From the NCBI GenBank assembly GCA_001942185.1, contig MKJV01000011.1, forward strand, positions 62,001 to 126,000: a DNA stretch of 64,000 nucleotides, given 5' to 3'. A program made the position numbers and the translations under genes. Source of the DNA: Pseudonocardia sp. CNS-004. Its GTDB lineage: Bacteria; Actinomycetota; Actinomycetes; Mycobacteriales; Pseudonocardiaceae. Positions 9,607 through 20,012 of this stretch are shown in pieces; position 1 is the first letter of the stretch, and every line of letters starts with the position of its first letter. A model generated the notes under the pieces. The model was not told the DNA's origin, did no database searches, and worked only from the letters and a program-made list of their open reading frames with translations.

Positions 9607-10108
9607 GGAGGTCCATGAGCAGGCAGTCGTGCCACCCACCGTCCGTGGAGCGCTCGTAGCTGCGCATGATCCCGATCGGCCGGAAGCCGGCCCGGGCGCA
9701 GCTGCGGATCGCCCGCTCGTTGTGGGCGGCCGGGTCGATCGTGACGCGGTGGTGTCCCCGGGCCCGGAACAGGAACTGCGCCATCGCCCGCAGCGCGTCG
9801 CAGCCGAGCCCCTGGCCCTGGTGGTCGGGGTGCAGGGCGAGGTCGAGCGCGGCGTGGCGGTGGTCGGGGTCGTTCTCCTCGCGGTAGAGGATCAGGCCGA
9901 CGACCTCGCCCGCCAGCTCGATCGCGTAGCCCTGCGGGCCGAGCAGCTCACGCCGTACCCGTTCCAGGTCGTAGCCGCCCCACCAGGGGGCGATCTCGGG
10001 GTGGCGCAGGACCGCCAGGAACATCGGCACGTGATCGGGGGTGGTCGGCCGCAGGACGACGGTCTGGCCTGCGATCGCGGAGGGCGGTTCGGTGGCGGTG
10101 GCCGTCAT
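9584..10108 (-). CDS. GNAT acetyltransferase, AAC(6')-like
   Basis: The 174-residue product has the GNAT fold. An N-terminal strand region (TVVLRPTTPDHVPMFLAVL) is followed by the acetyl-CoA pyrophosphate loop HPDHQGQGLGCDALRAM at about residues 90-107, then a C-terminal NERAIRSCARAGF motif. The beginning resembles aminoglycoside 6'-N-acetyltransferases and RimI-type enzymes, but an antibiotic substrate is not established. ATG at 10108 has GGAGCCC upstream. Confidence 0.82.
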   Translation of the reverse strand: MTATATEPPSAIAGQTVVLRPTTPDHVPMFLAVLRHPEIAPWWGGYDLERVRRELLGPQGYAIELAGEVVGLILYREENDPDHRHAALDLALHPDHQGQGLGCDALRAMAQFLFRARGHHRVTIDPAAHNERAIRSCARAGFRPIGIMRSYERSTDGGWHDCLLMDLLSADLPS

Positions 10109-10121
10109 CGTGGGCTCCTTC

Positions 10122-11728
10122 TCATCCGGTGAGGTCGAGGCGGGCGCGTTCGGTGAGCGATGCCGCGGACCGCGGCTGCTCGAAGACCGCCTCCGCGTGG
10201 CGCCCGCTGAGCTCGAGCGTGGCGATCATGTTGCCGAACAGGGGTCCGACCAGGCGCTTCCACGTGAGCGGCATGGGCGGGGCCCCGGCCCGCCGCGCCC
10301 ATGCCTCGGTCAGCCTGCGCGCCGCCGCGGACCAGCTCAGCCGGAACCCCGGCCGGATCACAGAGTGGATCTTGTTGTGGACCGGCGAGCACGTCAGCTG
10401 GTGGACCGGGGCCTGCGGGTCGCCGGGCAGGGTGGCCCGCGCGACGTAGCTGTGGTGGACGTCGCCGGAGAGCACGGTGACGGTGGCGACCCCGCTCGCC
10501 GCCGCACGCCCGATCAGCGCCGTCAGCCGGTCGAACGAGGTGCGGAACGCCGCCCAGTGCTCCAGGTCGGCCGCCTGCCGGACGGCCTCGGCGATCCGGC
10601 CGCGCAGGCCCGGCCGGACCGCCGCGATCTCGTTGACGGTCTCGAGGTTGCCGATCGCGTGCGGCAGCAGCCACGGGACCGACGTCCCGATCAGCAGATG
10701 GTCGACCTCGCCCGGCGCCGCGGCCTGCTGCTCGATCCACGAGAACTCCGAGTCGCCGAGCATGAGGCGCGCCCCGTCGCCGAGGATCCGCCCGTTCCGC
10801 GAGTCGATCATCAACAGCCGGCTGCGGCCGACGTCCCAGCGGAAGCTGAAACGCACCCCCTTCGCCCCGTTGCTCTCGGCGTCGGCGCGGTCGGCGAGCT
10901 CGACGAGCAGCGGCCAGGTGTCGCCGCTGTGCTCCATGACCTTGCGGTGGTCGGGGTCGGCAGCGAGCTCCTCCGGGGACAGGTTCCCGATGTGCTGGTA
11001 CACCCAGTACGACGCGAGCGCGGCCCGGATCCGCTCACGCCACCACGGCTTCTCCTGCATCCGGGCCCGCCAGGTCGCCGAGGTGTTCCAGTCGTCGCGC
11101 ACATCGTGGTCATCGAAGATCATCGCGGTGGGCACGGTGGACATCAGCCACCGGATCTCCGGGTCGGTCCACGCGTCGTCGTACAGCCCGACGTACTCGT
11201 CGAAGCCGACGATCTCGTCATCGGGCCACTCCGGGTGCCGGTCGGACCGGGCGGCGATCCGGCGGCGGTTCCGGGGCGTCAGCTCGTCGGCGTACACCTG
11301 GTCGCCGAGCAGCAGGAGCGCATCGGGCCACTCCTCGTGCGGGCGTCCCGCCATGCGCGCGGCGTAGGCGTCGAGCGCGTCGATCCCGAGCTGTGCCGCG
11401 AACCTCGGATCGGTGACCTTCGAGTACCGGCAGGACCCGAAGATGATCCGCTGCCGGCCGCGCCCGCTCCCCGCGTGCGGATCATGCTCGCCGGGTACGG
11501 GCTGCCGGCCTTCGGCCACACCCGCTCGCCGTCGACGTCCACCTCGTAGGCCACCGCGCTGCCGGCGTGAGCCCGGTGACGGCACGAGCGCGTAGTGGTG
11601 ACCTGCGACCTCGACGTCCGGGTGCTGCACCCGAGCACCGTGACGGTGGCCGCGTGCTCGGTCTGGACCCACACCGACGCCGTCGTCTCGCCGACGTGGC
11701 GCAGCACAGGGCCGAGTACAAGGGGCAC
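10122..11728 (-). CDS. PhoD-like alkaline phosphatase / metallophosphoesterase (several apparent frameshifts)
   Basis: Most of the protein reads cleanly: FGSCRYSK, LLGDQVYAD, FDDHDVRDDWN, MIDSRNGR and LSGDVHHSYV are PhoD-type metal and phosphate site segments. The N-terminal Fn3-like part is broken and passes through all three frames between about 11640 and 11470. Four single-base losses restore VLRHVGETTASVWVQTE, AGHHYALV, AYEVDVDGERVWP and RIIFGSC in order. The start is GTG at 11728. No signal peptide or Tat motif is seen, so it may be a cytoplasmic phosphodiesterase. Confidence 0.8.
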
Positions 11729-11737
11729 GCCGTCACC

Positions 11738-12097
11738 CTAGTGAGTGGCATGCCCCCTGCGGTCCGGCCGCACCTCTCGGATGCACCGACCCTCGTGGGG
11801 GACTGGCCGGTCGTCCATCGCAGCGTGGTGTGCCCTGAGGGCGCCGAGGAGCAGTTCGGCCCACGACCGCACGTTCGGCCGAGCGCGCAGCAGCGCCCGG
11901 CGCTCCCGCTCGGTCATCCCGCCCCAGACACCGAACTCGACGCGGTGGTCGAGCGCGTGGGCGAGGCATTCGGTGCGCACCGGGCACGCGCGGCAGATCG
12001 CCCGCGCCTCACGCTGCCGCGCCCCGGTGACGAAGAGACCTTCCGCGTCGGTCGTGCGGCACCGTGCCGCGACGCGCCAGTTCTGTCGACCTGCCAT
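11738..12097 (-). CDS. whiB4: WhiB-family iron-sulphur regulator, WhiB4/WblA-like
   Basis: The 119-residue protein has the four cluster cysteines (CRTTD, then CRACPVRTEC) and the turn GVWGGMTERERRALL. The spacing and wording (CRTTDAEGLFVTGARQ, FGVWGGMTERERR, then a VRSWAELL tail) match the WhiB4 branch, called WblA in Streptomyces, better than other Wbl groups. These are redox-sensitive regulators of antioxidant and developmental genes that work with the principal sigma factor. ATG at 12097 is preceded by GGGAGGGGG. A basic tail of about 25 residues follows the conserved part. Confidence 0.88.
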   Translation of the reverse strand: MAGRQNWRVAARCRTTDAEGLFVTGARQREARAICRACPVRTECLAHALDHRVEFGVWGGMTERERRALLRARPNVRSWAELLLGALRAHHAAMDDRPVPHEGRCIREVRPDRRGHATH

Positions 12098-12194
12098 GGC
12101 CCTGCCCCCTCCCGGATCAACCCGCAACTACGAGAAGTGACGGTCGCAGCCGCCACGCCGTCGATGAAGGAAGAGTTCTTCCGGGTGGCCTGTC

Positions 12195-13137
12195 TCAGGC
12201 GTGGTCGAGGGCCAGCAGCGCCGCGCCGATCTTCCCCGCGTCGCCGCCGAACGTCGCGGGGACGACGGGCGGGACACCGCGGGCGGTGGGGGCGTAGGCG
12301 AACTCGCGGGCCGTGGCGCGGGCGGGGCCGAGCAGCAGCTCCCCGGTCTCGACCAGGCCGCCGCCGACGACCACGGCGTCGACCTCGAAGATGTTCGCCA
12401 GCGACGCGATGCCGACCCCGAGCCATCGGCCGAGTCGCGCGAACAGCGCCTGCGCGACCTCGTCGCCCTGCTGCACGGCCTCGAGGACCGTGTGCCCCGT
12501 GACCTCGCCGTCCTCGCCGCCGAGCCGCGCGATCAGGCCGTCCGGGTCGTCCTCGGCGCGTCGCGCGCCATCCGTGTCAGCGCCGTGCCCGACGCGAAGG
12601 CCTCGAAACAGCCGTGGTTGCCGCAGCCGCAGCGCGGGCGTCCGGGTTGAGGATGATGTGGCCCAGCTCCGCACCGAGCCCGGTGGGCCCGCGGTAGATC
12701 TTGCCGTCCATCACGAGGCCGCCGCCGATGCCGGTGCCCACCGTCACCAGCACCATGTTCGGGTACGGCTCCCCGAGACGCGCCTCGGCCAGCGCGGCGA
12801 CGTTGGCGTCGTTGTCGACGGTGACGGGCAGCTTCGTGACGTTCTCCAGCTGCTCGCGCACGGGCCAGTCGCGATAGGCATTGTTCGGCGCCCACAGCAT
12901 CGTGCCCGCGGGCCACTCGACGATCCCGGCGGCGCCGACCCCGATCGTGACGACGTCGTGCTCCGCGCGGAACCGTTCGATGAGCGAGAGGAGCACGGCG
13001 GTGACCGACTCGGCGTCGGACTCCTCCGGCGTCGGTTCGACGAGCTCCGCGATCACGGTGCCCTGCTCGTCGACGACGGCTCCGGCGATCTTGGTACCGC
13101 CGATGTCCAGCCCGATGGCCAGCCTGGGGGTTGTCAC
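12195..13137 (-). CDS. ROK-family sugar kinase, glucokinase-like (two apparent frameshifts)
   Basis: The N-terminal half shows the ATP phosphate loop LDIGGTKIAG (about 10-19), the catalytic VDNDANVAAL and GTGIGGGLV. The zinc-binding ROK signature CGCGNHGCFE appears in a second frame, and the C-terminal half (VEVDAVVVGGGLVE) in a third. Single-base losses near 12650 and 12560 account for both changes. The length of about 314 residues matches glucokinases, which phosphorylate glucose at the start of glycolysis. Start GTG at 13137. Confidence 0.82.
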
Positions 13138-13223
13138 CCACGCATGATGGCACCTTCATGGATCGATACAGCGTTCGGCTGATCGAGAGTTTGGCGGCGG
13201 TCGCTCGCGGGGATGCGCCACAC

Positions 13224-14200
13224 ATGCTCCTTCGACGAGTTGCCCGACCGATGCTCGCCGCGCTGTTCATCCAGGGCGGCATCAACGCGCTCCGTGCCCC
13301 GGAGGCGCACGCGCAGGCTGCGAAGCCGATGCTCGACGCGGTGGCTCCGGCGCTCGACAGGGCGACCGAGGCCTCCCCGGTGGTCGCTCGCCCCGACGAC
13401 GTGGTCCTGGTCAAGCTCGACGCCGGCGTCAAGATCGCCGCGGGGACGCTGCTCGCGCTCGGTGTGGTCCCCCGCCTCGCCGCCACCGCCCTGGCGGCGA
13501 CGCTCGTCCCGACGACGCTGGCCGCCCACCGGTTCTGGGAGGAGACCGATCCTCAGCGCAAGCAGGAGCAGCAGGTCCACTTCATGAAGAACGTCGGCTT
13601 GTTCGGCGGCCTGCTGATCGCCGCCGCCGACACCGCGGGCAAACCGTCCCTCGGCTGGCGCGGCCGCCGGGCGTCGCGGCTCGCCGCGGCGCAGGCGGGC
13701 GCGGTGACGGGCGCCGCGGCCGACCTCTCCGGCCGCGTGTCGGGCGCGGTGCACGACGCCGGCGGCAAGATCACCGGCACCGCTCGCGAGGCGGGCGGCA
13801 CGGTCGGCGGTCTCGCCGCCGGCCTGGCGGGCCTCGCCCCGGCCGCGGCGCCGCGGTCTCCTCTCGCGCCGACCTCCGCTCGCGTGCCGAGGACCTGAGC
13901 CGCCGCGCCGCCAAGGCCCGCAGGCGGGCCGAGAAGCGCGGGGAAAAGCTGCAGAAGGCAGCGGAGAAGCGCGCCGCCCACATGCAGAAGGCCGCCGACA
14001 AGCGCAGTGCGCAGCTGCAGAAGCGGGCGGCGAAGCGGCGGGCCGAGCTGCAGAAGCGCCTCGCCCGCAGCTCCGACGTCGCCGGCAAGCTCGGCCACGA
14101 CGTCGCCGCCCGCGCGTCCGCGGTCGGGCACGAGGTCGCCCACCAGGCGGGCGGGCTGGCCAAGGACGCGCGCAAGCACGCCCAAGCCCTCACCCACTGA
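13224..14200 (+). CDS. DoxX-family membrane protein with long basic coiled-coil tail (one apparent frameshift)
   Basis: Residues 1-130 form the DoxX four-helix membrane domain (MLLRRVARPMLAALFIQGGI, then VKIAAGTLLALGV). The frame then breaks near 13855, and restoring one base continues into about 110 residues of alanine, lysine and arginine (RAAKARRRAEKRGEKLQKAA), a probable coiled coil or nucleic-acid-interacting tail ending HAQALTH. ATG at 13224 starts the conserved domain; an in-frame ATG at 13158 is possible. The DoxX plus long basic tail recalls actinobacterial membrane-anchored proteins whose function is not known. Confidence 0.7.
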
Positions 14201-14379
14201 GGCCCGGCGCGGCGACGCCATCGGCCCTACGCGATGATCACCGCGATCAGGACGTGAGCGTCACGGCGACGGCGCTCGTGCGCTGCTCGCGGTGATCGTC
14301 GAGCCGAGAGTGCGGCGAGCAGTACGTCACGGCGGCGCGGTCCGCGCCCAGGTGCTGTTCGCGCTGGTTGTGACGGGTT

Positions 14380-14405
14380 GCCCGGGCGCTCGTCGACGCC
14401 CGGGC
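14380..14405. terminator. GC hairpin between DoxX gene and tRNA
   Basis: GCCCGGGCG (14380-14388) and CGCCCGGGC (14397-14405) are a perfect 9-bp stem with an 8-base loop. It lies in the 226-base gap between the DoxX gene and the tRNA and could end transcription from the former. The rest of the gap shows no gene. Confidence 0.45.
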
Positions 14406-14426
14406 GTTCGGTAGCCTCGCGTCGCC

Positions 14427-14501
14427 GGGGCGGTAGCTCAGCTGGTTAGAGCAGCGGACTCATAATCCGTCAGGTCGTGGGTTCGAGTCCCACCCGCCCC
14501 A
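14427..14501 (+). tRNA. tRNA with CAT anticodon (tRNA-Met, or tRNA-Ile2)
   Basis: A full cloverleaf is visible. The acceptor is GGGGCGG paired with CCGCCCC, the D-arm is GCTCAGCTGGTTAGAGC, and the anticodon stem GCGGA/TCCGT holds loop CTCATAA. The T-arm is GTGGG-TTCGAGT-CCCAC and the discriminator is A. CCA is not encoded. A CAT anticodon outside the initiator pattern (the first acceptor pair is formed, unlike initiator tRNA) means elongator Met, or Ile2 after lysidine modification; the sequence alone does not decide between them for me. Confidence 0.93.
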
Positions 14502-14572
14502 CTTCTGATGCTGGTCAGAGTCTCGAGGCCGTGATCACAGTCGCAGTTCGCGCGTGAGCGAGTGGTCGAGGA

Positions 14573-15247
14573 TCAGAGATCTGAACCCCGGCTCGCGGAG
14601 GCCAGGCGCTCACGGTGGGTGCGGTAGAGACGGGTCCCGAGCGGGCGACCGGCATGCCAGACGACGGCGGGGACGGCGGCGCGCAGGAGCTGCGCCTGCT
14701 CATCGCTCGCACCGTGCAGGGCCATGCCCAGCATCAGCAGACGCCGCGCGAACGTCACCTTGGCGAGGGACGCCTCGGCGTTCGCCTTCCACTCGCGTTG
14801 GGTCAGGTAGCGATCGATGAGCGGCAGGATCCGCTCCTCCTCCAGCGCCAGATGCTCGTGCAGCGCCGGCAACAGACGTTCCGCGACGGCGGCGACGGCA
14901 TCCCGGTCGGTGGCGTCGGCGGAGGTCCGCCAACGCCGGCCGCCCGCGGCAAGCGCTTTCAGCTCACCGTCGATGAAGGCGTGCTGCCGGTCCATCGTCT
15001 CGATGAGGGGCCCGACGTCGTCGGGGCCACGCTCCCGCAGCCGGGGCCACACGTGGTCGTCCTCGCTGGTGTGATGCGCGTGCAGGAAGTCGACCATCAT
15101 CAGGACGTGGCCGGCGACGACGGCGGTGCCGTCCGCGTCACCCGCCGGCACACCGGCGACCAGCGCGGGCAGAGCGCCGAACTCCCGCCGCATGGCGTCG
15201 TGCACGCCGATCATGTCGCGGCTGTCGGCCATCTTCTCGTTGTGCAT
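14573..15247 (-). CDS. Hemerythrin HHE-domain protein
   Basis: The 224-residue helical protein carries the di-iron ligand pattern of hemerythrin-like proteins: a first His near VHDAMRREF, HAHHTSEDDHVWP, MDRQHAFID and HEHLALEEERILP. These would bind oxygen, nitric oxide or peroxide-related species, and in actinomycetes such proteins are linked to redox and NO stress. A short C-terminal helical segment follows the bundle. ATG at 15247. Divergent from the AfsR-like gene. Confidence 0.85.
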   Translation of the reverse strand: MHNEKMADSRDMIGVHDAMRREFGALPALVAGVPAGDADGTAVVAGHVLMMVDFLHAHHTSEDDHVWPRLRERGPDDVGPLIETMDRQHAFIDGELKALAAGGRRWRTSADATDRDAVAAVAERLLPALHEHLALEEERILPLIDRYLTQREWKANAEASLAKVTFARRLLMLGMALHGASDEQAQLLRAAVPAVVWHAGRPLGTRLYRTHRERLASASRGSDL

Positions 15248-15354
15248 GGGAGCAGCGTCGAGGCCGCACCTTTCAAACCGCCTACAACGAGGAGACGGGG
15301 CGGCCGCCGCGCAGTCGGTGACATCGGCTTACATGGAGCTGTGCTGCGTTCGCG

Positions 15355-18022
15355 GTGCTGGGTCCGCTCGAGGTCCGTGCGGGCGATCAGCCGGTCGACG
15401 TCGGGGGCCGGCTGCCCCGGAGGCTACTGGCGATCCTGATCGCCGCGGAAGGACGGCCGGTCTCGGAGGACAGCCTGGTCGAAGGACTGTGGGGCGACCG
15501 CCGTCCACGCAATCCCGCAGGCGCCCTGCAGGTGTACGTCTCCCGGCTGCGCCGGGTGCTGCCGGGCACGGCGTTGCAGCGCTCCGCCGGTGGCTATCGG
15601 CTCCTTGCCGCCGACACCGACGCCGAACGGTTTCGCGGGCACCTCGCCCGCGCCCGCGCGTTGGTGGCCGGTGACCGCCGCGCCGAGGCGCACGAGGCCT
15701 TCGACGCGGCGCTGCGGTTGTGGCGCGGGACACCGTACGAGGATCTGGCCGACGACGAGTCGACGACCGCGATCCGCGCCGCCCTGGTGGAACAGCGCGA
15801 CAGCGCCCAGGAGGAGAGCGCCGCGGCGCTGCTGGCCACCGGCGATCACGCCGGTGCGGTGGCCGTGCTCGAGCTGCTGGTGCACGCCGCGCCGTACCGC
15901 GAACGCCGTTGGCAGTTGCTGGCGCTGGCGCTCTACCGTTCGGGACGCCAGGCCGACGCCCTGAACGCGGTGCGCCGGGTCCGGACCCTGCTGGCCGAGG
16001 AACTGGGTGTCGGCCCCGGTCCGGAGTTGCGGCAGCTCGAAGGCCGGATCCTGGCACAGGACCCGGCCCTGGCGGCCACCGGCTTCGCGGCCGCGACGCC
16101 CGCTGATCGGCCGCTGTCGTCGTTCATCGGCCGCGACGCCGATCTGGCCCTGCTGGACCGTCTCGTCGCCACGCATCGGCTCGTCACCGTCGTCGGGCCC
16201 GCCGGGGCGGGCAAGACCCGCCTGGCAGTGGAATGGGCCGGGCGGGACGCCGTCGTCCGGCTCGCCGATGTGGCCGACCCCGCCCCCCTGGTCTCGGCGG
16301 TCGCCGCGGCGATCGGCGTCACCGGGTTCGCCGGGGACCCTCACGAGGCGCTCGTCGAGCGGCTGCGCCTGCACGGGGGACCTGTGGTGCTCGACAACTG
16401 CGAGCACCTCGCCGGCGAGGTGGCCCGGCTCGTCGTCGACCTGCTCGACCGGATTCCCGCGTTGCGGGTGGTGGCCACCAGCCGCAGCCCGCTCGGCGTC
16501 GACGGCGAGCACATCCTGCCGCTCGGGCCGCTGGCCGCCGACGACGCCGTGACGCTGCTGACCGATCGCATCCGCGCGGGCCGGCCCGGCTGGTTCGGCC
16601 ACGACGCCGACCGCCGGGATCTGCGCCGCCTCGCCGACGCGCTGGACCGTCTGCCGCTGGCCCTGGAACTGGCGGCGGCGCGGGTGCGGACCTTCGGCGT
16701 ACGAGGACTGATCGAGCATCTGGACGACCGTTTCACGGTGCTGGGCCGGATCCCGCACGGCACGATGACCCCGCACGCGACGCTGCAGGAGGCCGTCGCT
16801 TGGAGCTTCGATCTTCTCTCCGGCGACGAGCGTGACCTCGCGGTGCGGCTCTGGCCGTACGAGGGTGGCTTTCCCGTGGAGGCCGCGGCCTCCGCTGCCG
16901 GGCTCGGCGCGCTCGTCTCGCTGGTCGACCAGTCCGTCGTCACCGCCGAGCCCGCCGGCAGCACGGCGCGCTACCGGATGCTGGAGACGATCAGGCGTAC
17001 TGCCGGTCCGTGGACGGAGATCGGGCGGCGACCCGGGCCGCCCACGCCGTCTGGGTCCGCGAGCTGGTCGCCCGGGCCGCGGGCGATCTGCAGGGCGTGC
17101 GGTCCGCGACCACGATGGCGGCGCTGCGTCTGGAGTTGCCGAACCTGCGCGCGGGGCTCGCGCACGACCTGACGCATGCCCCTGTTGAGGCATTGCGTAC
17201 GGCCGCGCGGCTCATGTGGTTCTGGATCCGCAGCGGCCTGCTCGTCGAGGGCAACCGGATGCTGACCGCAGCCCTGGCCGTCGCGCCGGATGCCCCGCTC
17301 GGCGACGTCGTGCGGGCCAAGGCCTCGTCGGCCGGCCTGTTGTACTTCACCGGCGACGTCACCACGGCACGGCGCATGCTGTCCGAGGCGTTCCAGGCGG
17401 TGAGCGCGGAACCGGGGCATCGCAGCCTGCTCGCCGAGGTCCGCTACTACCAGGCTCTGGTCCAGCTGCCGGGAGGCGACCCGGCGATCGCGCTGACCGC
17501 GGCGGCCGAGGCGCACGCCATCGCCACCGAGACGCAGACCACCTGGTTGATCGCGGCCGCCGAGATGGCGTGGGCGCCGCCCTCGTCATGGCCGGTCGGA
17601 TCGTCGGCGGCCGGCACCGGCTGCGGGCCGCCGTGCGGCTCGCCGACGCCTCCGGGCTGGTCTGGACGGCCGCGCTCAGCGAGTTCATGCTGGCCCAGAC
17701 CCTGGTCGACGCGGGGGACGGCGAAGCGCTGCCCCTCCTGCGGACCTCGCTGCGGCGCTTCCTCGACGAAGGCGACCTGAGCAACCAGCTGGCCGTGCTG
17801 CACAACGGGGCCCTGGCCCTGGACGCGGCCGGCGATGCGGCCGGCGCCGCGCTCCTCCGCGACGTCGTCCATTCTCACCAGGCGCGCAGCGGCATCCGGC
17901 CGGCCGGCACCTTCCTCCAGTCGATCATGCCGCACGGCTGGTACGAAGGCGCCCCTCCCGCACAGCCGCCGACACTCGACGACGCCGTCGCCGTCCTGAC
18001 CGCCCCGGCGCGCGCTGTCTGA
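15355..18022 (+). CDS. AfsR/SARP-type transcriptional regulator with NB-ARC-like ATPase (two apparent frameshifts)
   Basis: About 890 residues. The N-terminal OmpR-type winged helix (GRLPRRLLAILIAAEGRPVS) is followed by the BTAD domain (ERFRGHLARARALVAGDRRA) and an ATPase with P-loop VVGPAGAGKTR near residue 285 and Walker-B-like VVLDNCEHL. TPR-like helices follow in two further frames that join if single bases are restored near 17015 and 17580. Such proteins activate secondary-metabolite or developmental genes. The start is uncertain: GTG 15355 begins the homology, but an ATG at 15333 could be the true start if a base is missing between. Confidence 0.8.
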
Positions 18023-18122
18023 CGGTTGCAACCCGGGTGTATGGGCGCCCGGCCAGGATCACGGGGCGAGCCGGTCGCCGGCCCGCGCAACGTCGACACC
18101 CGTGCAGCCAAGGAGCGTCTCG

Positions 18123-18972
18123 ATGCGCATCGGCATCGGATTACCCAACCAGGTCCGCGACGTCCGCGCCCCGGTGATCCCCGTCTGGGCCCGCCGAGCG
18201 GAGGAAGCGGGCTTCGCCACCCTGGGCACCAGCGGCCGGGTCGCCTATCCGGGCGTGATGGACACCGTCGCCCTGGCCGCGGCCGCCGGGGCGACCACCA
18301 CGATCGGGCTGCTCAGCCAGGTACTGCTGGCGACCACCTGGCCGGGCGCGCTGCTGGCCAAGGAGGCGGCGTCGATCGACGGGGTCTCCGGCGGCCGGCT
18401 CACCCTCGGCGTCGGGGTGGGCATCCGCGAGGACGACTTCGTCGTGCCCGGGCACGGACCCCGGGACCGGGCGCCCGGATGGACCGCGACCTGGCGACCT
18501 ACCGGTCGATGTGGGCCGGCGAACCCGTTCCGGGAAGCCCGAACCCGGCGGTTCCGGCCGGAGGACGGCAGGTGCCGCTGCTGTTCGGCGCCTTTGCCCC
18601 GGCCGCTACCGCCGGATGGCCGAGTCGTCGGACGGCTACATCGCCGGATCGGTGCCGCCGGCCCTGGCGTCCGGTGCTTTCGACGCTGCCCGTGCCGCCT
18701 GGCAGGCGGCCGGGCGGCCGGGACAGCCCCGGCTGGTCGCCCTCAACTACTTCGCGCTGGGCGATCCCGGCCGCGGTCGGGCCAACATCGCCGACTACTA
18801 CGCCGCTACCGGCGAATACCAGGACATCGTCGTCGGCAACGTGCACACCGACGCGGAATCACTGCGCGACGCCGTCGCGCAATTCGAGGCCCTGGGCGCC
18901 GACGAACTGATCCTGGGCCCCGGAACCGACGACCTCGACGAGATCACCCGCCTGGCCGACGTAGTCCTCTGA
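18123..18972 (+). CDS. LLM-class flavin/F420-dependent oxidoreductase (two apparent frameshifts)
   Basis: The luciferase-like TIM barrel begins MRIGIGLPNQV after AAGGAG, continues through the SGGRLTLGVGVGIREDDF cofactor strand, and reaches ADELILGPGTDDLDEI at the end. Frame changes near 18475 and 18600 fit single-base losses. The size of about 284 residues is normal for F420- or FMN-dependent LLM enzymes; cofactor and substrate are not determined. It lies 100 bases after the AfsR-like gene and could be a target of it. Confidence 0.75.
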
Positions 18973-19063
18973 CCCGAAGCTCACGCCTTTCCCTGTGTCC
19001 CCTGGCCGAGGCGGCGTAGGCGGTCGGGGTGAGGCCGTGCTGGTGGTGCCGTGGCGGCACACG

Positions 19064-19448
19064 GTGCGGTAGGCCTGTCGGACCTCCGGGTCGTGCGCGG
19101 CCTGCCGGGCGATCTCGATGATCAGCCGGCCCCACGTGCCCTGCTCGACGATCCCCCTGGCGAAGACCTCGGCGATGTTCTCCGCCGCCGACCTGGGACG
19201 GCCCTGGGCCCGACCTCGACCGAGCCCACCGCGAGCTGGGTGCGGGCGTGCCGGTCGATCAGCTCGGCCAGTAGCGCGTGCTCACCCGCGAAGTTGGAGT
19301 ACACCGCGCCCGTCGTGAGCCCGGCGGCGTGCGCGATCTCCTCGAGCCGGGCGGTGTCGTAGCCGCGGCGGGCGAAGACCTCCGCCGCGGCGTCGAGCAG
19401 CCGGCGCCGGACCTCGTCCCGCCGCACGCGGGGGACCGGCGCGTTCAC
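19064..19448 (-). pseudogene. Truncated TetR-family regulator (partial duplicate of the gene at 20013-20654)
   Basis: The first 70 residues match the neighbouring TetR nearly word for word (PVPRVRRDEVRRRLLDAAAE, then GAVYSNFAG). After a one-base frame change near 19185 it continues with AENIAEVFARGIVEQGTWG and then loses similarity at about 19064, roughly halfway through the ligand domain. The frame then runs into unrelated sequence antisense to the LLM gene. An intact helix-turn-helix with half a ligand domain is unlikely to regulate normally. The GTG start overlaps the stop of the membrane gene (GTGA). Confidence 0.7.
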
Positions 19449-19882
19449 GGGGCCACCTCGGCCTCGTCGGCGCGCGCCACCCCGGCCCGGTCCGCTGAGT
19501 CGCCAGGTGCCGCGTCGGTGGGTGCCTGGTGGAGCAGGCGGTGACCAGCCTGTCCCGGGATGAACATCAGCCAGGGAAGGAAGTAGTCACGTCCCTCGCC
19601 GGTCAGCACGACCATCGCCGTGTGCAGCACCACCAGCCCGAAGCCGGCCGCCGCGGCGGTGAGCTTGTTGCGGCGCAGCAGCTGCACACCGACCAGCACC
19701 TGGGCCGCCGCCAGTGCGGCCACCACTCCGGCCGATGCGCCGACCAGTTCGTAGCCCACCAGGAAGGCGACGTTGGGTAGCACGGCGTCGGCCAGGTGTC
19801 GTCGCCAGAAGTATCGGATACCGAGAAGTGTCGAGCGGAGAGGCGCTCGGGTCCGGGTGTGCGGTCCGCGCGGGTGTGCCAT
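19445..19882 (-). CDS. Membrane protein, DUF3159-like
   Basis: The product is about 145 residues from ATG 19882 (a start at 19969 is also open) with three or four hydrophobic helices: AVLPNVAFLVGYELVGASAG, AALAAAQVLVGVQLL, and AAAAGFGLVVLHTAMVVLTG. It resembles the DUF3159 / intracellular septation-like group, a tentative match. Its stop overlaps the truncated TetR start, so the two formed an operon, perhaps a transporter-like protein with its repressor. Confidence 0.45.
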   Translation of the reverse strand: MAHPRGPHTRTRAPLRSTLLGIRYFWRRHLADAVLPNVAFLVGYELVGASAGVVAALAAAQVLVGVQLLRRNKLTAAAAGFGLVVLHTAMVVLTGEGRDYFLPWLMFIPGQAGHRLLHQAPTDAAPGDSADRAGVARADEAEVAP

Positions 19883-20012
19883 CGCGTGGCGTGGTCCGAG
19901 CGCTCGGCGTGCGCGGACATGGCCGAGTTCGAGCAGCTCACCGCCCGGGGTGCCGTCTGAGGACGGCACGCCACGATCGGGCGGTGGGTGTGCCGACGAG
20001 CGCCGGCTCTCG

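Noticed and set aside
12169-12182. GGAAGAGTTCTTCC palindrome upstream of whiB4 as an operator
   Set aside because: Only 6-bp arms, no second copy, and equally explicable as part of the downstream end of the ROK gene; not strong enough to list.
14427-14501. Integration site of a mobile element at the tRNA
   Set aside because: No integrase, excisionase or repeated tRNA 3' end was seen downstream; the next gene is a hemerythrin.
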